From: Mariniphaga sp041684965
GTDB lineage: Bacteria > Bacteroidota > Bacteroidia > Bacteroidales > Prolixibacteraceae
Direction: 5' to 3'
Length of the DNA stretch: 64,000 bases
Assembly (NCBI GenBank): GCA_041684965.1
Contig: JAWLGR010000002.1
Coordinates: 186,001-250,000, forward strand
Under the pieces are notes generated by a model. The model was not told the DNA's origin and did not search any database. It worked only from the letters and a program-made list of their open reading frames with translations. Numbering within the stretch: the stretch's first letter is position 1; each line of letters starts with the position of its first letter. Made by a program: the position numbers and the translations under genes. Of the stretch, positions 52,932-61,645 are shown in pieces.

Positions 52932-54059
52932 CTACTGATCTAATTTAAATCCGAGATTTCTAAGCTTCTCTACTACCTTCTCTTCCACATTTACTGTTTT
53001 TATCGTATAGCTCGAAAATTCCCTGCGAACAGGATATTCACCCCTTAAATGTTCAAACAACTGAGGGTTCACACGCAGTGCTTCATCATCATTCTCAATA
53101 TCGTATGTAGACAGTATTGCTTCGGCCAGGATAGAAGATTCTCTTCGTTGAGTGCCATCAATTTCGATAACATTTTTTTGAGGTAATTCAATATTAACAG
53201 GATTCCAATTGTCAATTCCCAGGTTAAAAAAGCGGCTGATAGCACGCACACTCAATGCAGTGCCATTGGCTTTACCGTCTTTTGAATATCCGGCAATATG
53301 AGGAGTCCCGTAATCGGTAAGTTTTAACAGTTCCAAATCTATATTAGGTTCATTTTCCCAGCAATCAGCTATGAATCCCGATATGCTCCCATTATAAAGT
53401 GCCTTCTTAATGGAATTTGTTTCTGTAACTTCCCCTCTGCAAGAGTTAATGATTAGAGGATTTTTTTTAAGTTCATTAATGAATTTATTATCAACCATAT
53501 GAATAGTTGCATCCTCCCCCTTATTTATAAGTGGAACATGAAACGTGATAATATCTGCCTCGTTTTTTATTTTTTCAAGTGATACAAATTTATCAAACCC
53601 TTCCTGCCGCTCACGTGGCGGATCATTAAGAAGTACTCTCAATCCAATTGTTTCACACAACTTTTCAACTCTTGAGCCTACTTCTCCAACACCCACTATC
53701 CCAATAGTTTTGTTTTTTAGATCAATTCGTTTTTTCATCGACCATGAAAACAATGCAGAGGCAATGTACTGGTTCACGCTTTCAGCATTGCATCCCCTGG
53801 CATTAATCCATTTTATACCTGCTTTACTGCAATAGTCTGTGTCGATATGATCGTAACCTATAGTAGCAGTGGCAATGAATTGCACTTTTGAATCTTCCAG
53901 CAGGTCTTTGTTGCATTTGGTGCGTGTACGGGTAATAATTGCATCGGCGTCTTTTACAACAGCTGCTGTTGTTTTACTTCCTGGCAGATAAACCACTTCT
54001 GCAAATGGTTCTAAAGCTCCCTGAATGTAAGGTATTTTATCATCAATGACAATTTTCAT
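52932..54059 (-). CDS. pdxB: Erythronate-4-phosphate dehydrogenase
   Basis: The second step of deoxyxylulose-phosphate-dependent pyridoxal phosphate synthesis, oxidising 4-phosphoerythronate. The 375 residues have the usual D-2-hydroxyacid dehydrogenase core: KIVIDDKIPYIQGALEPFAE (family-specific start), IATATIGYDHIDTDYC, NKTIGIVGVGEVGSRV (NAD Rossmann loop), NSCRGEVTETNSIKKAL with the catalytic Arg, and TPHIAGYSKDGKANGTAL with the catalytic His. The C-terminal DUF3410 dimerisation domain ends the protein. No other pyridoxal genes are adjacent. Confidence 0.92.
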   Translation of the reverse strand: MKIVIDDKIPYIQGALEPFAEVVYLPGSKTTAAVVKDADAIITRTRTKCNKDLLEDSKVQFIATATIGYDHIDTDYCSKAGIKWINARGCNAESVNQYIASALFSWSMKKRIDLKNKTIGIVGVGEVGSRVEKLCETIGLRVLLNDPPRERQEGFDKFVSLEKIKNEADIITFHVPLINKGEDATIHMVDNKFINELKKNPLIINSCRGEVTETNSIKKALYNGSISGFIADCWENEPNIDLELLKLTDYGTPHIAGYSKDGKANGTALSVRAISRFFNLGIDNWNPVNIELPQKNVIEIDGTQRRESSILAEAILSTYDIENDDEALRVNPQLFEHLRGEYPVRREFSSYTIKTVNVEEKVVEKLRNLGFKLDQ

Positions 54060-54168
54060 ATAATTTCATTTCCTTTTGAAAATTATCAGAGAGTGAATTT
54101 CAACATTAAAATTATTCATCCCGATATATTCAATATTTTTATTCTCAGATATCTGCTTGCTGATTAAA

Positions 54169-55170
54169 TTAATGCCTGTTGTAATAATTTTTTACCATTT
54201 CATCAAGTACCCAACTGGTTCTGGCTGCAGAAATTCCCGTACTCACACATTTGCCTTTTCCTCTTAATTCATCTACAACTTGTTGTACCAGGTACTGTGA
54301 AATATGTTTTGGATTTTTAAAACCCATTTTCATCAGACCATTTTCAGTTTTAATTGTAATTTTTTCATGGGTAAAACAAGGCAAAATTATTTCTCCTTTA
54401 TCCCCGGTAATTGTGATTTTATCGGCTTCTGAGGATTTATCACCAACAAAACACCAGCTTCCATTACCTGTTATACCTGATTCATGTTCCCAGATTCCTG
54501 TTACCGTATCTTCGGCAGGATAAAGTCCAGCCTTATTGGAAGCGATTCCTGTAACCTTTTTTACCGGGCCGAATAAAAAATCAAGGTAATCAAACTGGTG
54601 TGAACCTAAATCAAAAAAATATCCTCCTCCGCTTTTTTCAGGGAAGACGTGCCAGTGCATTTCTTCCTTCTTCTGGAATCTTTCGGGCCTTGTTTTCTGA
54701 AGTAATATGTTTACAAGCAATGGTTTTCCAATAGCACCCGTTTCAATAAGCTCTTTCACTTTCAAAAATGCCGGCAGACTCCTGCGATAATATGCAACCC
54801 ATAATGGCATTCCGGTTTCTTCCGAAACTTTTATCATTTCCTGGCATTCGGCATGATTCCTGGCCATCGGTTTTTCTACATACACTGGTTTTCCTGACCG
54901 CATCACTTCAATAGCATAATTTGCGTGTGAGTCGGGTGGGGTAGCAATATAAACGATATCTACCTCCGGATCGTTTATCAGACTGGTGGCATCGGAATAC
55001 CATTTTGATACATTGTGCCTTTTAGCATAATCAGCAGCTTTTTCAGAATTTCGTCTCATAACTGCAACCAGCTGGGAATGTTCTGTTTTATAAAATGCCG
55101 GTCCGCTTTTTTTTTCAGTAACATTGCCCACTCCAATGATACCCCAGCGTACAGTTTCGAATTGTTTCAT
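54169..55170 (-). CDS. Gfo/Idh/MocA-family oxidoreductase (cytosolic)
   Basis: A 333-residue NAD(P)-dependent sugar oxidoreductase without signal peptide. The Rossmann loop is RWGIIGVGNVTEKKSGPAFY, followed by VYIATPPDSHANYAIEVM and the signature EKP as KPVYVEKPMARNHAECQ. The substrate domain contains GGGYFFDLGSHQFDYLDFLFG with the conserved D/H. Closest in type to scyllo-inositol/1,5-anhydro-D-fructose-like dehydrogenases, but the substrate is unknown. It lies between the LarA-like gene and pdxB with gaps of about 100 bases, so cotranscription is likely but not certain. Confidence 0.88.
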   Translation of the reverse strand: MKQFETVRWGIIGVGNVTEKKSGPAFYKTEHSQLVAVMRRNSEKAADYAKRHNVSKWYSDATSLINDPEVDIVYIATPPDSHANYAIEVMRSGKPVYVEKPMARNHAECQEMIKVSEETGMPLWVAYYRRSLPAFLKVKELIETGAIGKPLLVNILLQKTRPERFQKKEEMHWHVFPEKSGGGYFFDLGSHQFDYLDFLFGPVKKVTGIASNKAGLYPAEDTVTGIWEHESGITGNGSWCFVGDKSSEADKITITGDKGEIILPCFTHEKITIKTENGLMKMGFKNPKHISQYLVQQVVDELRGKGKCVSTGISAARTSWVLDEMVKNYYNRH

Positions 55171-55271
55171 TTATATCGTAGTAAACTTTATTCTGCTTTC
55201 TTGTATATCGGTAATACAAATCTTCGCTGACAATAAGATTTCCGGTGTGGATGCCAGCGCATACCACTAAA

Positions 55272-56555
55272 TTATTGAAACCGGTCTTTATAAGCCCACA
55301 GTCCAATAGCGGGATTTGAAATAAAGAAAATTTCTTCCCCGTCTGGTAACTTATTATACCCCTCTTTCATTTGAACAGGATTGTATTTTAATGTTATTTC
55401 TTCAATGTCGGCATAATTAAATCCTACACTTTCGATTTCCTGCCTGGTTAAATTTCTTTTCTCTTTTCCCGGACAATATGTAATATTAAATCGTCCTTCG
55501 GAAGAACCATGAATAAGATGTGCTGCTGCACTGAGGTTTGAACGAAGGTCTTCATTTTCTTTCACCATCTTTAATGTATGTGGAGTGCCAAAATATCCAT
55601 ATTTTCTAATAAGAGCATCGATTTGTTTGTCTTCGCCAAATTCAACAAGTGCAGGAGCCAGCACAATCAATTCGCCACCATCGGCAAGGGCCATGCGTGT
55701 ACGGTAAATGCTTTTATTTCCAAGCCAGGTACTTTTAAATTCAGTTGGGTCAAGCCATACAAGCACTTTCTTCAATGGCTTTTCCACCATTTGGAAGTTT
55801 ACCTGAAGCGATAAACTGGCAGCTTTATCAAATACACTAAAATCATCACCAATATATAGTCCATAAGTTTGAAGTTTACCTGATTCATTAAGGCCTACAA
55901 CAGTTTGCACATACATAATAGGCAAGTGTTGGGCATAATGTTCTGAAGCATAATTGAAAATTCTGCGTACAGGAGTATCTGCTCTTCCCATCATTTTTTC
56001 CATTCCATAGGCAGCCCCTATGAAATGGCTTTTATTTATTCCTTCCGTACCACCTGTACCTACAAAAACGTTTTTATTGTAATTAGCCATGCCAACTACT
56101 TCATGCGGCACTACCTGTCCGATAGAAAGTATTAGATCAAAATCGCCTTCCACCAGTAATTTATTTACCTGCACCGGCCATGAATAATCAACAGCACCCT
56201 CCGAAACCTTCTTTACAAATTCGGAAGGAACGGTGCCAAGCGTTATCACATCATTTCGCCAGTCATGATTGCGAAATAAATGACGTGGTGTTTGTCCAAA
56301 CATATGACTTATCTGCACATGTGTCATGGGTGAATGAGTTCCCAATGCCGGTAATATGTCGGTGAGCTTATCCTGATAAAATTGCCAGACAAATTCTGTC
56401 AGTTCCCCGGCCCGCGAAGGCAAGCGGGTATAATCGGGCGGAATAGCCAATACTTTATTTTTTTTGCCTATTTTTTCCAATGCCTGAAACAATCCCAGTT
56501 TCAGGTCGTCAGCCGTAAGATTGGCTTCTTTTGAACCGAATTCGTAATAAATCAT
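55272..56555 (-). CDS. LarA-like (DUF2088) racemase/epimerase
   Basis: A 427-residue protein of the lactate racemase LarA (DUF2088) superfamily. The N-terminal half has LAIPPDYTRLPSRAGELTEF, matching the D-x-T-R substrate loop, and ALGTHSPMTHVQISHMFG with a conserved His. The middle shows VGTGGTEGINKSHFIGAAYG and the C-terminal part HGSSEGRFNITYCPG. LarA needs a nickel-pincer nucleotide made by LarB, LarC and LarE; none of these genes lies in the window, so cofactor supply must be encoded elsewhere. LarA relatives act on lactate, malate and various sugar acids. The sugar-acid genes next door suggest such a substrate. The ATG at 56553-56555 is the likely start. Confidence 0.82.
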   Translation of the reverse strand: MIYYEFGSKEANLTADDLKLGLFQALEKIGKKNKVLAIPPDYTRLPSRAGELTEFVWQFYQDKLTDILPALGTHSPMTHVQISHMFGQTPRHLFRNHDWRNDVITLGTVPSEFVKKVSEGAVDYSWPVQVNKLLVEGDFDLILSIGQVVPHEVVGMANYNKNVFVGTGGTEGINKSHFIGAAYGMEKMMGRADTPVRRIFNYASEHYAQHLPIMYVQTVVGLNESGKLQTYGLYIGDDFSVFDKAASLSLQVNFQMVEKPLKKVLVWLDPTEFKSTWLGNKSIYRTRMALADGGELIVLAPALVEFGEDKQIDALIRKYGYFGTPHTLKMVKENEDLRSNLSAAAHLIHGSSEGRFNITYCPGKEKRNLTRQEIESVGFNYADIEEITLKYNPVQMKEGYNKLPDGEEIFFISNPAIGLWAYKDRFQ

Positions 56556-56866
56556 TTTCTTAAGTATGTGGTAATTACCGTAAATGACATGAATTAACAT
56601 ATCATGTATCCGATCTTTACCATTTTTAATTTCTCAAATCAAAGTATTTGATTCCACAATTTTGTATCCCTTTCTATGCACAAGAGCTATTTTTTATTTC
56701 GGCATTATCCAATTTTGCCGAATTGCGAAAATCTTTGAGGAAACAAATTTTTTATTGAAACTTTATATAAATAAATTTTTGAACCCCTCCTGTTTCTATC
56801 GTCTTCTTTTTTTTATCTTGTTTTTTTCTGTCTTCACTTTGACTTTCGCTCCGGCTGTTACCTGGA
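56556..56866. other. Intergenic region between the LarA-like gene and kdgK
   Basis: About 310 AT-rich bases, with no supported gene. The imperfect palindrome CAAATCAAAGTATTTG at about 56636-56651 is the only structure noticed; a promoter for the LarA-like gene must lie here but no consensus match stood out. Confidence 0.4.
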
Positions 56867-57946
56867 TCATCTCTTAACCCGCGCATTTCCTTTCCAGATA
56901 CTCCACACCATTTCTTCATCGGCAGGCTGAGCATAATCTGTCAGGAAAGTTGCAGCCATGGCACCGGTTGCCCATCCAAACTGCGGCCATTTTTCAGGGT
57001 CCCAACCGCGGAGGATACCATAAAGCATACCGCCAACAAATCCGTCGCCACCACCTATACGATCAAGTACATTTATAGTGCGAGGTTCAATAACATGCCA
57101 ATTGTCTCCATCAAGCATGATAGCACCCCACAGATGTTCATTCACACTTACTACTTCACGAAGTGTTGTAGCAAATATGGATGCATCAGGGAACGATTCC
57201 TTTACCCGCATTATCAATCCTTTAAAGCCATCAATTTTAGCTTTTATTCCTTCACCGCCTGCAGAGGGGCCTTCTATACCAAAACAAAGTTGAAAATCTT
57301 CTTCATTTCCTATAAGAATATCTGAAACGGAAGCAATTTCCGTAAAATTCCTACGAAGCTCCTCTTCGCGTCCTTTCCAAAAGGAAGCACGGTAATTCAG
57401 GTCGAATGAAATACGGGTATTGTATTTTTTTGCAGCCCTGGCAATTTCAAGGCAGAACTGGCTGGTGTCGGCAGAAAGAGCGGCAATCAATCCAGAGAGA
57501 TGTACTATCTGAACGCCTTCTTCACCAAATATCCGGTCCAGGTCAAAATCTCCGGCATTTAATGTACGACCTACTTCGCCTGCCCGATCGTTATGAACAC
57601 GTGGTCCCCGTGAACCGAATCCGCTGTCGGCAATATTAAACTGATGCCTGTAACCCCACGGATCACCTTGTTCCACTTCCGGTCCTTCGTAATCCATATG
57701 TCTTGACTTAAGATTACTTTTTATAAATTGCGCTATCGGACTTCCTTTTACAAAAGAGGTTAAAACCTTTACCGGCAATCCAAGATAAGAAGCGATACTT
57801 GCAACATTCGTTTCTGCACTGGTAGCCTGCATCATGTACATATTGCTGCTGTGTACCGGTTGCCCGTTTACGGGGGTGATCCTGACACCCATGCTGGTTG
57901 GCACCAGCATGGCATATTTGCTATTTTCTCTGAGTTTTAAAGCCAT
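56867..57946 (-). CDS. kdgK: 2-keto-3-deoxygluconate kinase (PfkB family)
   Basis: A 359-residue ribokinase/PfkB-family sugar kinase, most like KDG kinases that phosphorylate 2-keto-3-deoxygluconate before aldol cleavage. The N-terminal lid part includes MMQATSAETNVASIASYLGLP. RISFDLNYRASFWKG and ILIGNEEDFQLCFG follow. The ATP/catalytic motif is NVLDRIGGGDGFVGGMLYG, with the catalytic Asp in GGD. Its neighbours (mannonate-type SDR, LacI regulator) fit uronate degradation. It lies 25 bases after the broken Gfo/Idh gene and is probably the last gene of the LacI-SDR-Gfo-kdgK transcript. Confidence 0.87.
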   Translation of the reverse strand: MALKLRENSKYAMLVPTSMGVRITPVNGQPVHSSNMYMMQATSAETNVASIASYLGLPVKVLTSFVKGSPIAQFIKSNLKSRHMDYEGPEVEQGDPWGYRHQFNIADSGFGSRGPRVHNDRAGEVGRTLNAGDFDLDRIFGEEGVQIVHLSGLIAALSADTSQFCLEIARAAKKYNTRISFDLNYRASFWKGREEELRRNFTEIASVSDILIGNEEDFQLCFGIEGPSAGGEGIKAKIDGFKGLIMRVKESFPDASIFATTLREVVSVNEHLWGAIMLDGDNWHVIEPRTINVLDRIGGGDGFVGGMLYGILRGWDPEKWPQFGWATGAMAATFLTDYAQPADEEMVWSIWKGNARVKR

Positions 57947-57970
57947 GATATATTATTTAATATTTCAATT

Positions 57971-59371
57971 CTATGCTCCTCTTGTAGGATGGGGTTTAAT
58001 GTCTGTCAGTTCTTCAATTTTTACCGGTCTTTGCAGTTCGATGGATTTTCGGGCTGCTACCCCAATAAGGCATGACATTGCACCATCACGGGAACCTGCT
58101 GAATGCTTGTACGGATCAGCCATATTTGGATCACGGAAGATTTTATCCTGTAAACGGGAATCTCCTCCTCCATGTCCTCCCCTCGCTGCTTCAACTTTAA
58201 ATATTTCATAATCCGGATTGAAATTTTTCATCAAAAAGATTTCATCATAGCGCACATTATCATCTCCACTCTGATTCATTTCTGCGGCATGACGCTGTGC
58301 CTGATTGATTATTTCCTGACGCCTCCATGGTATGTCTTCCCATGATTCAAGCCGGCCGTCTTTTCCATTGAAAGCAATACGCCAACCTTCATAAGGAGAA
58401 TAGGTTGTGAGTGAATAATTAACCACTACATTGTTTGCGTATTTTATTTGAGCCGACATTTTATCATATATATCGATTTCTTCACGCCAGAGGCAATTGT
58501 CCCGGATGTAGCCGTCGTATTTTTCATTCTTTACATACAGGTCCATAGCATGCTTGTCTTTTGTAATATCCCAATAGTAACTACACTTATCCGTATAGGC
58601 ACAATTGCGACAATTTGCTCCTCTGAAAGAATTGTTTTTTCCATAATGTTCAAGTGCACCATATGCAGCAACTTCAACCGGATCGGAATCCAGATACCAG
58701 TTGAGTAAATCAAAATGATGCGTAGATTTATGTACCCAAAGTGTACCGCCTTTTTCACGCTCCCCGTGCCAACGCCTGAAGTAATCAGCTCCATGGTATG
58801 TATTCAGGTACCAATGGAAGTCGACAGAAGTGATATCGCCTATTGGTTTTTTTTCAAGTTGTTCTTTAATTGCAGAGAACATTTTACCATAACGGTAAAT
58901 TTAAACAAATTTGCATTTCTTCCCAGTCCGTTTTTCTGCTTCCAGAATAGCCTGGCTCTTCACTTCGTCAGTAGTCATTGGTTTTTCAGATATTACATCT
59001 GCACCATATTCCATTGATTTAATAATAAACTCATGATGCGTGGAATCCATTGTAGTTACGATCACTGTCTCTGGTTTAGTTTCCTTCATCATTTGATCGA
59101 AATCAGTAAATACCGGACATTTAACGTTCATGTGTCTTTTTGCCAACTCAAGTCTGCCGGGGTTAATGTCACTTAAACCAACAAATTCTATAATATCTCC
59201 GTAGTTGTCGACTACCCGTTTTCCCCAGAAATTAATTCCACGGACTCCAGTTCCAACCATTGCAATCTTTTTTTTAGCCTGACGGGTTATTGATGCTCCT
59301 ACAGGACTTGATAGTAGGGATGCTCCAGCTGCGGCACCAGCGGTAGTTGCTATAAAATTTCTTCGTTTCAT
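57971..59371 (-). pseudogene. Gfo/Idh/MocA-family oxidoreductase interrupted by an in-frame stop
   Basis: The first part (58901-59371) encodes a twin-arginine signal MKRRNFIATTAG, the Rossmann loop IAMVGTGVRGIN and the EKP motif VISEKPMTTDEVKSQ, then hits TAA at 58901-58903. The frame continues without shift through IYRYGK into 303 more residues (58882-57971), which carry the substrate domain: DYFRRWHGEREKGGTLWVHK, STHHFDLLNWYLDSDPVEV, a four-Cys insert (CRNCAYTDKC), and a full C terminus. Length and frame are those of an intact 466-residue enzyme, so one nonsense change, where family members have a NYRY-preceding residue, has cut it. It may be a recent pseudogene or a base-call error. The gene would be a Tat-exported or cytosolic dehydrogenase. 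Confidence 0.85.
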
Positions 59372-59499
59372 CGTATATTTGTATTTATATTAATGTTGTC
59401 AATTATTAAACTAAATATTCCCGTTTTTATTTTTAATTTTTGATACCACCCTTGCAATATTTTATTATTGTAGTTTATTGAAGGTTAAAGAAATGCTGC

Positions 59500-60348
59500 T
59501 TATACACCTCCAAAAGCACTATATCCTCCATCAACAGGAATAACGATTCCGGTAATAAAATTTGATACGTCGGAAAGCAGAAAAAGTGTTGCTCCCTGCA
59601 AATCTTCAGGTTCTCCGAACTTTCCCATGGGAGTGTTATCTACTATTTTTTGCCCCCTGGGAGACCAGCTTCCTGTTTTTTCATCCATTACAAGAAACCG
59701 GTTTTGATGCGTAATAAAGAATCCTGGTGCAATTGCATTCACCCTGACACCCATTTTTGCCAGATGTACTGCCAGCCATTGGGTAAAATTATTGATAGAA
59801 GATTTTGCTGCTGAGTATGCAGGGATTTTTGTAAGTGGTTTATAGGAGTTCATGGAAGAAATATTTAGGACTACTCCTTTTTTCTTTTGGAGCATATCCG
59901 TTGTAAATACCATGGTGGGCAGGACAGTTCCCTTAAAGTTTAATGCAAATACTTTGTCAAAGCCTTCCATTTGAAGTCCGTAAAAGGTATCTGACAAATC
60001 ATCAAACTCCTGCATTTGTTCCAGTTTGGTGGTAGCTTGTGGGCTGTTTCCACCAGCGCCGTTCACCAGGATATCAATTTCTCCCAACTGCCGGTTAATT
60101 TCTGCTTTTGCCTGCTCCAATGATTCCCTGTCGAGGACGTTGGCGGCAACACCTATTACTTGTGAACCCGTTTCCGAAGATACTTCAGCAGCCACTTTTT
60201 CTGCTGTTTCCAGGTTGATGTCAGCAATTGCTATTTTCATTCCAACAGAGGCCATAGCTTTGACCATAGCACTGCCTAAAACCCCGGCTCCTCCCGTAAA
60301 CACGGCTACTTTTCCTTTTAAATCGTTAAATGACATTGGCTCCATCAT
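59500..60348 (-). CDS. SDR-family D-mannonate oxidoreductase-like protein
   Basis: A 282-residue short-chain dehydrogenase. The cofactor loop VAVFTGGAGVLGSAMVKAM, the NNAG-equivalent DILVNGAGGNSPQATT, the catalytic ISSMN...Y-S-A-A-K (PAYSAAKSSI) and the C-terminal GIVIPVDGGYSAFGG are all present. The GAGGNSPQATT insert and DLSDTFYGL resemble Bacteroidota SDRs annotated as D-mannonate oxidoreductase (fructuronate/mannonate interconversion). Its ATG overlaps the stop codon of the lacI gene by four bases (ATGA), so the two are translationally coupled. Substrate is inferred from similarity and the kdgK neighbour. Confidence 0.86.
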   Translation of the reverse strand: MMEPMSFNDLKGKVAVFTGGAGVLGSAMVKAMASVGMKIAIADINLETAEKVAAEVSSETGSQVIGVAANVLDRESLEQAKAEINRQLGEIDILVNGAGGNSPQATTKLEQMQEFDDLSDTFYGLQMEGFDKVFALNFKGTVLPTMVFTTDMLQKKKGVVLNISSMNSYKPLTKIPAYSAAKSSINNFTQWLAVHLAKMGVRVNAIAPGFFITHQNRFLVMDEKTGSWSPRGQKIVDNTPMGKFGEPEDLQGATLFLLSDVSNFITGIVIPVDGGYSAFGGV

Positions 60349-61415
60349 TGATCTTTTTTAAATTCTTTATAATAATCCACATTTTCCTTTGTAATGATGT
60401 CTATTGAAGTATAGTTTTCCCTGGCTGTTACTCTTTTTTGCACAACATGCCTGAAAAGCTTGTTAATTGCATTATAACCTTGTTCTTCAGGACGCTGGCA
60501 AATCAAAAAATGGACGATGTCTTTTTTAAGAAATGAAATGTTTTCTTTTATCAGATCATGCCCTATTATTTTCAAATCTTTTAATCTATACCTTTCTACT
60601 AATTGTCCCACGATGAATACTTTGGAATTTGTAACGAATATTCCCTTAATGTTTTTACTGAAAATAATTTCCAGCAAAGGTTGCATCCATCCTTCACCCT
60701 GAGTATCCGGAATTTCTATTGTATATAATTGATGTATATCCCGTTTATTTTTTCGATACCAGTCGTAAAAACCCTTTTCGCGTTGTACCAGGTGGTTTTG
60801 ATTATCCATTTCCTTGGCAAAATGAATAATTAGGACATTTCCTTCTGGCAGTATCATATCAAGCAATTTTCCGGAAACGAGTCCGCTTTGATAGGAATTC
60901 TGACCAATATAACCAATTTGCCCTGCATCTTTTATTTCTGAATCGATAAAAACAAAAGGGATATGTTGATATTTTAATTTTTCAATAAAAGCGATGGCTT
61001 CTTTTTTATAAAAAGGAGCAAATGCCACCCCATCAGGCTTTAATTCAAGCACTTTTAGTGCATTTTGAACAAAACTGGCGGGTTCGGTTTGGCTAAATGT
61101 AAAAGGTTTTACCTGAACACCATACTGTCTTAACTCCATCATTCGTTTGTTTACGCCTACAACAGGTTTATTCCAGTAACCTTCAATTGACGGAGGTTCA
61201 GGGAAAAGGGTAGCAAATACAGCTGATTTTTTTGAAGCAAGTGTGCTTGCCAAAATATTGGGCTGGTAATTCATTTCCCTTACAATCTGAAGTATTTTTG
61301 TTTTCGTGTCTTCCGCTACTTCACCACGATTGTGTAACACCCTGTCAACTGTTCCAATGGATACTTTCGCTTTTTCGGCAATATCTTTTATCCGTATTTG
61401 TTTTTTTGTATCTAT
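60345..61415 (-). CDS. LacI-family transcriptional regulator lacking a standard start codon
   Basis: A LacI-type repressor with helix-turn-helix QIRIKDIAEKAKVSIGTVDR followed by VLHNRGEVAEDTKTKIL, then a periplasmic-binding-protein-like sensor domain (SAVFATLFPEPPSIEG, GIFVTNSKVFIVGQL). The frame runs open up to a TAA at 61422-61424, but no ATG, GTG or TTG lies before the GTG at 61338-61340, which is inside the helix-turn-helix and would leave it useless. The expected start position, before DTKKQIRIK, holds ATA (61413-61415). Either translation starts at this rare codon, or the start has been mutated and the gene is dead. It shares a four-base overlap with the SDR gene and lies divergent from the GH140 gene. 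Confidence 0.8.
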   Translation of the reverse strand: MDTKKQIRIKDIAEKAKVSIGTVDRVLHNRGEVAEDTKTKILQIVREMNYQPNILASTLASKKSAVFATLFPEPPSIEGYWNKPVVGVNKRMMELRQYGVQVKPFTFSQTEPASFVQNALKVLELKPDGVAFAPFYKKEAIAFIEKLKYQHIPFVFIDSEIKDAGQIGYIGQNSYQSGLVSGKLLDMILPEGNVLIIHFAKEMDNQNHLVQREKGFYDWYRKNKRDIHQLYTIEIPDTQGEGWMQPLLEIIFSKNIKGIFVTNSKVFIVGQLVERYRLKDLKIIGHDLIKENISFLKKDIVHFLICQRPEEQGYNAINKLFRHVVQKRVTARENYTSIDIITKENVDYYKEFKKDQ

Positions 61416-61464
61416 AATAAATTAAATATTAATCTCTTATAAAATGCTATAAGTTCTAAGGAGG

Positions 61465-61472
61465 CAAATTTA
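61465..61472 (-). promoter_or_regulatory. Candidate -7 element for the lacI-type gene
   Basis: Complement reads TAAATTTG, a full match to TAnnTTTG, about 50 bases before the coding frame. The matching -33 position (19 bases upstream) falls inside the palindrome at 61492-61507, so a bound repressor would block it. Confidence 0.4.
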
Positions 61473-61491
61473 AAGAAAATTTCTTGTTTAT

Positions 61492-61507
61492 CCGTGTTCG
61501 TACACGG
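61492..61507. promoter_or_regulatory. Candidate LacI-type operator palindrome
   Basis: CCGTGT at 61492-61497 and ACACGG at 61502-61507 are perfect inverted halves around TCGT, flanked by A/T-rich sequence on both sides that is partly symmetrical. Size and symmetry are those of LacI-family operators. It lies between the divergent LacI gene and the GH140 gene, and overlaps the -33 region for lacI. Confidence 0.55.
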
Positions 61508-61618
61508 AAAAATAGAAAGTTAGATGATCCATAACATTCATTCGTTGTTTTTTGTGATTTTTTTTAGTTTTCACATTGATTGTTGAGAATGTTCTTATGT
61601 GGGTCCATTGAATTTCTA

Positions 61619-61626
61619 TATTTTTG
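61619..61626 (+). promoter_or_regulatory. Candidate -7 element for the GH140-like gene
   Basis: TATTTTTG matches TAnnTTTG, 19 bases before the ATG at 61646. The -33 position (TTATG at 61595-61599) is weak. Confidence 0.35.
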
Positions 61627-61645
61627 TTTTCAAATTTAGAAATAT

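Noticed and set aside
58880..58903. Recoding (readthrough) of the TAA in the Gfo/Idh gene
   Set aside because: The stop is TAA, not UGA or UAG, and there is no sign of a recoding hairpin; a mutation or sequence error is simpler.
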